A stretch of 11,938 nt of DNA, from assembly GCA_030590405.1 (NCBI GenBank), contig JAUUYO010000091.1, positions 1 through 11,938 on the forward strand, written 5' to 3'. Below, one piece after another: positions 7,191-11,938 of the stretch. The notes under the pieces are model-generated. The model did no database searches, had not been told where the DNA came from, and was given only the letters and a program-made list of their open reading frames with translations. A program made the translations under genes and the position numbers. The stretch comes from Kangiellaceae bacterium. GTDB taxonomy: Bacteria; Pseudomonadota; Gammaproteobacteria; Enterobacterales; Kangiellaceae. Numbering within the stretch: the stretch's first letter is position 1; every line of letters begins with the position of its first letter.

Positions 7191-8423
7191 ATGGCCAAAG
7201 GTTTAATACTAGAAAAAAAAACAACAAAAATCACAAATTTAGCTTTGGGGCTAAGCTTGTCAATTCTCATTTCGCAAGCCAGCCTCGCAGGCCCAAGAGA
7301 GCAAGCCAAGACACTGCATGATCGGTTAGCTGGTGTACCGCCTACAGCAACGGTGCTGGATGAGATGGAAGCTGACCTGAATAATAGCGACCCCATTGGC
7401 GCAGCTTATCGAGCGATGGATAATTCAGCCTTTTATTCAATTACTTTGAAAAACTTCGTGGCTCCCTGGACCAACGAAGCGCAAACCGTTTTCACCCCTT
7501 TAAATGACTACACAGCCACGGTTATTGGCATGGTCAGAGACGATGTCGATATTCGCAAAATGCTTTATGGTGATATTATTTACACGGGCAATGCTGCAGG
7601 TTTACCGGCTTATTCCAATTCCAGTAATGCCCATTATCAAGCAATGGAAGACCAGGCACTGGATTTACAAACGGTACTACAGGAGGCAACCCAGTCCAGT
7701 GTGACAGGTCTGGAAGCCAATGCAACCGCAGGCGTTCTCACAACTCGCGCATCCGCCAAAGCCTTTTTGATTGACGGTACCAATCGAGCCCATTTTAGAT
7801 TTACTTTACTCAATCACCTGTGTGGTGATTTAGAGCCGCTCAAAGATATTTCCAGAGCAGCCGACAGGATCAGACAAGATGTATCGCGCAGCCCCGGTGG
7901 GGACAGTCGAATATACAATAACGCTTGCTATGGTTGTCATGCCGGTATGGATCCCATGATCCAGTCTTTTGCTTATTATAACTATGATTATGATGTGGAA
8001 ACTGATCCTGATGCTGAAAATGGTCAATTATCCTACAACGCTACAGGCGTGACAGACCCTGTAACTGGCACCAGAGTAAAAGCCAAATATCACAATAACA
8101 ACGCCAACTTCCCCTTTGGATATATCACCCTTGATGATCAATGGGATAACTACTGGCGCCAAGGTCAAAATTCTAACATTGGTTGGGATACCGCCTTACC
8201 AGGTAGCGGTAATGGCGCAAAAACTATGGGACAAGAACTCGCCCATAGCACAAAGTTTGCTCAGTGCCAGGTTGAAAAAGTGTTTACCAATGTCTGCTTA
8301 AGAAAGCCTGGAAATACAGCCGATCGAGCTCAAATAGCCAGTATGGTCACATCGCTTTCAGACAATAATTATCAGCTTAAACAGACCTTTGCTGAATCAG
8401 CTGTTTATTGCATGGGAGAATAA
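7191..8423 (+). CDS. Exported one-heme protein related to DUF1588/DUF1585 cytochromes
   Basis: A 410-residue protein with a signal peptide (1 to about 33, ending Q-A-S-L-A). One heme-binding motif, CYGCH, lies at 246-250, followed by AGMDPM and an aromatic run ending NYDYD. The preceding AHFRFTLLNHLC and the 'CxxCH..MDP....A..N.D' pattern match the DUF1588 region of planctomycete/myxobacterial cytochromes as I know it. The last 65 residues (KFAQCQVEKVFTNVCLRK, then DNNYQLKQTFAESAVYC) resemble DUF1585. The usual DUF1587, DUF1592 and DUF1595 parts are not recognisable; about 200 N-terminal residues are of unknown type. I start at the ATG at 7191, with GGGTG at 7180-7184 as ribosome binding site; a GTG at 7182 is unlikely. 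It is the first gene of the plus operon, ending 1 bp before the next ATG. Likely periplasmic electron carrier; substrate unknown. Confidence 0.75.
   Translation: MAKGLILEKKTTKITNLALGLSLSILISQASLAGPREQAKTLHDRLAGVPPTATVLDEMEADLNNSDPIGAAYRAMDNSAFYSITLKNFVAPWTNEAQTVFTPLNDYTATVIGMVRDDVDIRKMLYGDIIYTGNAAGLPAYSNSSNAHYQAMEDQALDLQTVLQEATQSSVTGLEANATAGVLTTRASAKAFLIDGTNRAHFRFTLLNHLCGDLEPLKDISRAADRIRQDVSRSPGGDSRIYNNACYGCHAGMDPMIQSFAYYNYDYDVETDPDAENGQLSYNATGVTDPVTGTRVKAKYHNNNANFPFGYITLDDQWDNYWRQGQNSNIGWDTALPGSGNGAKTMGQELAHSTKFAQCQVEKVFTNVCLRKPGNTADRAQIASMVTSLSDNNYQLKQTFAESAVYCMGE
8414..8418 (+). promoter_or_regulatory. Ribosome binding site deciding the start at 8425
   Basis: GGGAG lies inside the last codons of the preceding gene, 6 nt before the ATG at 8425. 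It supports that ATG over an in-frame start 36 nt upstream and places the lipoprotein signal close to the N terminus. Confidence 0.7.
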
Positions 8424-8424
8424 A

Positions 8425-10929
8425 ATGAAATTTACTCAAAAAAACAACCTCAAGAACCTATTACCTCAGCCAGTTGTAAGCTCCTCAATGTTTGGCCTGG
8501 CCCTGTTATTTCTTTCGGCATGTTCTGGTGGTGGTGCAGAAGTTGAAGAAAACCAAGAGCAAGTGGCTACTACACAAGGCACTTACACTGGCCCTCCAGC
8601 AGAAACCGAAGACGTAACAGATTTTAAAAGGGAAGTGTGGGATCAGTTGTCTGAACAAAGCAAGTGCGGACGATGTCATGGTGTGGGAACAGCTCCAGAA
8701 TTTGTTAATTTAGATGACATTAATACTGCATATGCTGCGGCTAATCCCATTGTTGATCTGTCTTCGCCAAAGGATTCTTTTATGGTGACTAAAGTGGGTG
8801 GTGGTCACAATTGCTGGTTGGGCAGTGGCAATGAGACTGCTTGTGCAGATACAATTACCCAACTTATTACAAACTGGGCTGGTGGTACCGCCGGTAGTTC
8901 CAGTAGCATCACTTTAGAAGAACCACCAATTAGAGATCCAGGAGCCAGCAAATCCTTTCCTGATGACTCAGGACTTTTTGCGTCAACAATCCACCCTATT
9001 CTGATAACTAATTGTGCAGATTGTCATACTGATTCCGCCGCCTTACCTATTGCGCCGTTTTTTGCGCAAGCGGATCCTGATGCAGCCTATGAAGCAGCAA
9101 AATCTAAAATAGACTTAGATACTCCGGCTAATTCTCGTTTTGTACTAAGACTTAGAAATGAATTTCATCAGTGCTGGAATAATGATTGCCCCGGAAGCGC
9201 TGATGAAATGGAATTAGCAATAACAGCCTTTGCCGATCAAATTCCATTAACCGAAGTTGATCCAAACCTACTTAAAAGTAAAGCATTATTCCTGACCGAT
9301 GGCATAGTTGCTAGCGGTGGTGGACGCTATGATGCCAGCATTATTGCCGTATGGAATTTCAAAACAGGTACTGGCGATACCGCGTTTGATACCAGCGGTG
9401 TTGAACCTGCCATTCATTTAACTTTAAGAGGCAGTTACAGTTGGGTCGGCGGATGGGGTATAAAAATTGCTGAAGGAAGTGGAAGTATCCCTGACGGAAA
9501 AGCCCAGGGTACAACCACATCGAGTAAAAAACTACATGACCTTATCACGGCGACCGGCGAATATTCCATTGAAGCCTGGGTGGTACCGGGCAATGTGACT
9601 CAGGAAGGTCCGGCTGGCATAGTCAGTTATTCTGCGGGGACAACGGCCAGAAACTTTACACTTGGTCAAACCCTATACAATTACAACTATTTAAACCGTA
9701 GTAGTGAAACAGATGAAAATGGTGAAGCGGATGTTTCTACCAATGATGGCGCTGAAATATTACAGACCTCTTTACAGCATGTGGTAGCCACTTTCTCCCC
9801 CACCGAAGGGCGTAAGATATTTGTTAACGGCGTATTGGTTGCCTCAGAATCAGATGTTGAAGGTTTTGAAACCGGTGGCAGCTTAAATGACTGGAACGAT
9901 ACCTATGCCTTTGTTCTTGGTAACGAAGTATCCGGTGACCGTTTATTTGCCGGAACATTCAGAATGGTTGCCATCCATAATCGCGCTTTAACCCAGGATC
10001 AAATTGTGCAAAATTTTGATGTTGGTGTCGGCGAAAAATTCTTTATGTTGTTCAGTATTACTCATTTAGTTGATTTGCCAGACTCTTATGTGATGTATGA
10101 AGTCAGTCAATACGATAGTTATAGCTACCTGTTTACGGAACCAACCTATGTCAATCTCAACAGCGACGCTGTTCCTGATAATATCGATATGGAAAAAATT
10201 CGCATCGCCATTAATGGTAAAGAAGCGATCACTGGTCAGGCGTATCGACATCTGATTGCCAACGCTAATGCTACCGATTACAACAGCGAAACAGGTCAGT
10301 TGTTATCGCGGTTAGGCACCGTGATTAATCTGGAAAAAGGCCCAGAGAACGATGAATTTTTTATCACTTTTGAAAAAATAAATGGCCAGGAAAACCCTTT
10401 CGTGGAACCACCGGTACCAGATCCCGCTGTACCAGCTGATTTAGCTCCTCGCCCAGAAATTGGGATCAGAGACTTCGCCGAGATCAATGCAACCATGGCT
10501 CAAGCGACCGGTATCAGCATGGCCAATCCTGATGTGATGGCGACTTATCAGGCGGTTAAGCAACAGTTGCCGACTTTAACTGATATTGATGTATTTGTAT
10601 CTTCGCAGCAAATGGGCGTTACTCAGCTAGCCATCGAATATTGTAATGCGCTAGTGGAAGATACAACAGCAAGAGCAAATTACTTTGTCGGATTTGATTT
10701 TAGCGCAACAACCAGTGTTGCATTCGATTCAACCGCTAAAAGAAATATTATTTACGATGCTCTAATTGCAAAAACAATAGGTGCGAACATAGCGACCCAA
10801 CCCAGTGATGCAGATATCAAAACAGAGCTCAATAATTTGACTGACAAATTATCTGGGGCGAGTACAAAAACCGTTGTCAAAGCCGTTTGTGCTGCAACAA
10901 TTGCTAACGCTGCAATGTTAGTCCAATAG
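8425..10929 (+). CDS. Diheme LamG-domain lipoprotein
   Basis: An 834-residue protein. The signal ends in lipobox LSAC, with lipidated Cys33. Two tandem heme modules follow: CGRCH at 81-85 and CADCH at 197-201, each followed 43-47 residues later by H-x-C-W (128-131, 248-251) and a further cysteine (140, 255). Residues about 305-535 form a LamG/concanavalin-like domain: VWNFKTGTGDTAFD, YSIEAWVVPG, QHVVATFSPTEGRKIFVNG, FRMVAIHNRALTQDQI. Such domains often bind carbohydrate or protein. Residues 540-660 look beta-rich, then a Pro-rich linker (661-677) and a helical tail with RDFAEINATMAQATGI and YQAVKQQLP. Probably membrane-anchored in the periplasm or at the cell surface, coupling electron transfer to ligand binding; that is inference. 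It lies between the one-heme gene (1 bp gap) and the Tat substrate (10 bp gap) in one operon. Confidence 0.82.
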   Translation: MKFTQKNNLKNLLPQPVVSSSMFGLALLFLSACSGGGAEVEENQEQVATTQGTYTGPPAETEDVTDFKREVWDQLSEQSKCGRCHGVGTAPEFVNLDDINTAYAAANPIVDLSSPKDSFMVTKVGGGHNCWLGSGNETACADTITQLITNWAGGTAGSSSSITLEEPPIRDPGASKSFPDDSGLFASTIHPILITNCADCHTDSAALPIAPFFAQADPDAAYEAAKSKIDLDTPANSRFVLRLRNEFHQCWNNDCPGSADEMELAITAFADQIPLTEVDPNLLKSKALFLTDGIVASGGGRYDASIIAVWNFKTGTGDTAFDTSGVEPAIHLTLRGSYSWVGGWGIKIAEGSGSIPDGKAQGTTTSSKKLHDLITATGEYSIEAWVVPGNVTQEGPAGIVSYSAGTTARNFTLGQTLYNYNYLNRSSETDENGEADVSTNDGAEILQTSLQHVVATFSPTEGRKIFVNGVLVASESDVEGFETGGSLNDWNDTYAFVLGNEVSGDRLFAGTFRMVAIHNRALTQDQIVQNFDVGVGEKFFMLFSITHLVDLPDSYVMYEVSQYDSYSYLFTEPTYVNLNSDAVPDNIDMEKIRIAINGKEAITGQAYRHLIANANATDYNSETGQLLSRLGTVINLEKGPENDEFFITFEKINGQENPFVEPPVPDPAVPADLAPRPEIGIRDFAEINATMAQATGISMANPDVMATYQAVKQQLPTLTDIDVFVSSQQMGVTQLAIEYCNALVEDTTARANYFVGFDFSATTSVAFDSTAKRNIIYDALIAKTIGANIATQPSDADIKTELNNLTDKLSGASTKTVVKAVCAATIANAAMLVQ
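8665..8880 (+). other. Heme module A of the LamG lipoprotein
   Basis: Residues 81-152. Pattern: CGRCH, then AYAAANPIVDLSSPKDSFMV, then GHNCW, C140 and an ITQLITNWA helix. It aligns throughout with module B, which supports an internal duplication. The paired cysteines could form a disulfide and the His of H-x-C-W could be the distal heme ligand; both are inferences. Confidence 0.65.
9013..9237 (+). other. Heme module B of the LamG lipoprotein
   Basis: Residues 197-271. Pattern: CADCH, then AYEAAKSKIDLDTPANSRFV, then FHQCW, C255 and a MELAITAFA helix. It shares with module A the AY.AA....DL..P..S..V core, the H-x-C-W motif and the second cysteine. The DNA of the two copies has diverged, so the duplication is old. 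Confidence 0.65.
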
Positions 10930-10933
10930 GAGT
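10928..10933 (+). promoter_or_regulatory. Ribosome binding site of the Tat-substrate gene
   Basis: AGGAGT overlaps the TAG stop of the LamG gene and lies 6 nt before the ATG at 10940. It fixes this start and suggests that translation of the two genes is coupled. Confidence 0.8.
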
Positions 10934-10939
10934 ACAAAA

Positions 10940-11938
10940 ATGAGCAAGAAAATAAAAAATTTATCCGTTGATGCCCCTTTACTTCATGCGGCGCATAAAA
11001 AACCCGTCACTCGTCGAGATTTTATTTCTCAGGGAATGATGGCTGGCACCGCAAGTGTGGTAGGCCCTTCTATATTAGGACTCTTTGCCAACCCACAAAA
11101 AGCACAAGCGGCTTTATCATCCGATATTGAAGCATTAAAAACAGCTTGCGGAATAGCGGTGCAAGGCGCTGGAAAAATTCCCTTTATCTGTTTTGATTTA
11201 GCTGGTGGAGCCAATATTTCAGGTTCTAACGTATTGGTCGGAAACCAAAATGGCCAGTTAGACTTCCTCTCTTCAGCGGGTTATAGCAAATTAGGCTTAC
11301 CGGGCGATATGATCCCATCGGTGGTGAATGCTCAGACTGGTCTATCAGATTTTATCAATAATGATTACGGACTTTCCTTTCATAGTGACAGCGCTTTTTT
11401 ACGAGGCATTCAAGAAAAGACCGATGTGACCACTGCAGCCAATACCACAGGAGCAGTTATTCCCGCACGTTCAGATAATGATACAGGTAATAATCCACAT
11501 AATCCGATGTACGGCATTAATAAAATTGGTGCCGACGGTTCTCTTTTAACCTTAATCGGTTCACGAAACAGTGATTCAGGAGGCAACTCGATGTCGCCTG
11601 CCTCTATGATTGACTTGGGAGTCAGACCCACCAAAGTCGATCGACCTAGCGATGTCACAGGTTTAGTCGATATTGGCGATCTGGTTGGACTATTGAGCCA
11701 GGAAGATGCGGTTTCAGTGATGGAATCCGTCTATCGAATATCCGATAAAAAGATGAATAATGTACAAACAAACATCAGTAGTGATGCAGTGATCAAAGAG
11801 TTAGTTCGTTGCGGCTATGTAAAGAGCGCTGATTTAGCCGATCGATTTGGTGATCCTGGTACTCTAAACCCAGAATTGGACACATACATCGTCGGTGATA
11901 CCGGAATATTCACTCAAGAAGAGTTCGATAGCGATGGC
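10940..11938 (+). CDS. Tat-exported protein, possibly DUF1501/DUF1552-like (3' end cut by window)
   Basis: 333 residues are visible, open to the window edge without a stop. A twin-arginine signal (TRRDFISQ at 24-31, then MMAGTASVVGPSILGLFA and a likely cut after A-Q-A near 57) predicts export in a folded state. The mature protein opens KIPFICFDLAGGANISGSN (79-97), then LPGDMIPSVVN, a GLSFHSD segment (144-150) and LLTLIGSRNSDSGG. The hydrophobic strand plus AGGAN, and a later F-H, faintly recall DUF1501/DUF1552 (alkaline-phosphatase-like fold) proteins, which typically follow DUF1588/DUF1585 cytochromes. This similarity is weak and the family is not certain. No CxxCH is seen in the visible part. 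Third gene of the plus operon, 10 bp after the LamG lipoprotein. Confidence 0.7.
   Translation, partial: MSKKIKNLSVDAPLLHAAHKKPVTRRDFISQGMMAGTASVVGPSILGLFANPQKAQAALSSDIEALKTACGIAVQGAGKIPFICFDLAGGANISGSNVLVGNQNGQLDFLSSAGYSKLGLPGDMIPSVVNAQTGLSDFINNDYGLSFHSDSAFLRGIQEKTDVTTAANTTGAVIPARSDNDTGNNPHNPMYGINKIGADGSLLTLIGSRNSDSGGNSMSPASMIDLGVRPTKVDRPSDVTGLVDIGDLVGLLSQEDAVSVMESVYRISDKKMNNVQTNISSDAVIKELVRCGYVKSADLADRFGDPGTLNPELDTYIVGDTGIFTQEEFDSDG

Noticed and set aside
8389..8424. ATG start at 8389 for the LamG lipoprotein
   Set aside because: It would overlap the preceding gene and push the lipobox to residue 45; the ATG at 8425 has a good ribosome binding site.

Overview
The window looks like a chromosomal stretch of a Gram-negative gammaproteobacterium, probably marine. 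The evidence is several lipoproteins with gammaproteobacterial-style lipoboxes, outer-membrane beta-barrels ending in aromatic residues, Shine-Dalgarno starts, moderately AT-rich DNA, and families I associate with marine Gammaproteobacteria: a DUF6316-like protein, a DUF4266/DUF3570 pair and a TIGR04565-like barrel. The genus cannot be fixed from sequence alone. I see no tRNA, rRNA, CRISPR array, insertion sequence or integrase.

Layout. (1) 1-544: a small cytoplasmic DUF6316-like gene on +, convergent with what follows. (2) 545-6783, all on -: reading down from 6783, an HzsA-like diheme lipoprotein, about 200 bp with a candidate internal promoter, an SH3b-plus-barrel protein, an overlapping TIGR04565-like barrel, a TlpA-type thioredoxin, a DUF4266 lipoprotein with a Gly/Cys-rich tail, and a DUF3570 barrel. 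(3) 6784-7190: a divergent regulatory region with two adjacent short palindromes near its + side. (4) 7191-11938, all on +: a one-heme exported protein related to the DUF1588/DUF1585 portion of planctomycete-type cytochromes, a lipoprotein with two tandem heme modules plus a LamG domain, and a Tat-exported protein (perhaps a distant DUF1501/DUF1552 relative) cut by the window end.

How the genes may work together. Apart from DUF6316, every product carries an export signal. The set comprises five CxxCH heme sites in three proteins, a periplasmic thiol-disulfide protein, two anchored cytochrome lipoproteins, one small lipoprotein, three outer-membrane barrels and a Tat substrate that probably folds, perhaps with a cofactor, before export. 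The simplest inference is an envelope-spanning redox or surface-assembly system organised as two divergent operons. Its substrate cannot be read from sequence. The HzsA resemblance does not imply hydrazine synthesis, because no HzsB/C-like partner is present here. This divergent cluster is the most interesting object in the window.

Start corrections made here: the DUF3570 gene starts at a GTG overlapping the DUF4266 tail rather than far upstream; the one-heme protein starts at the ATG at 7191; the LamG lipoprotein starts at the ATG at 8425; the SH3b-barrel gene appears to use TTG.
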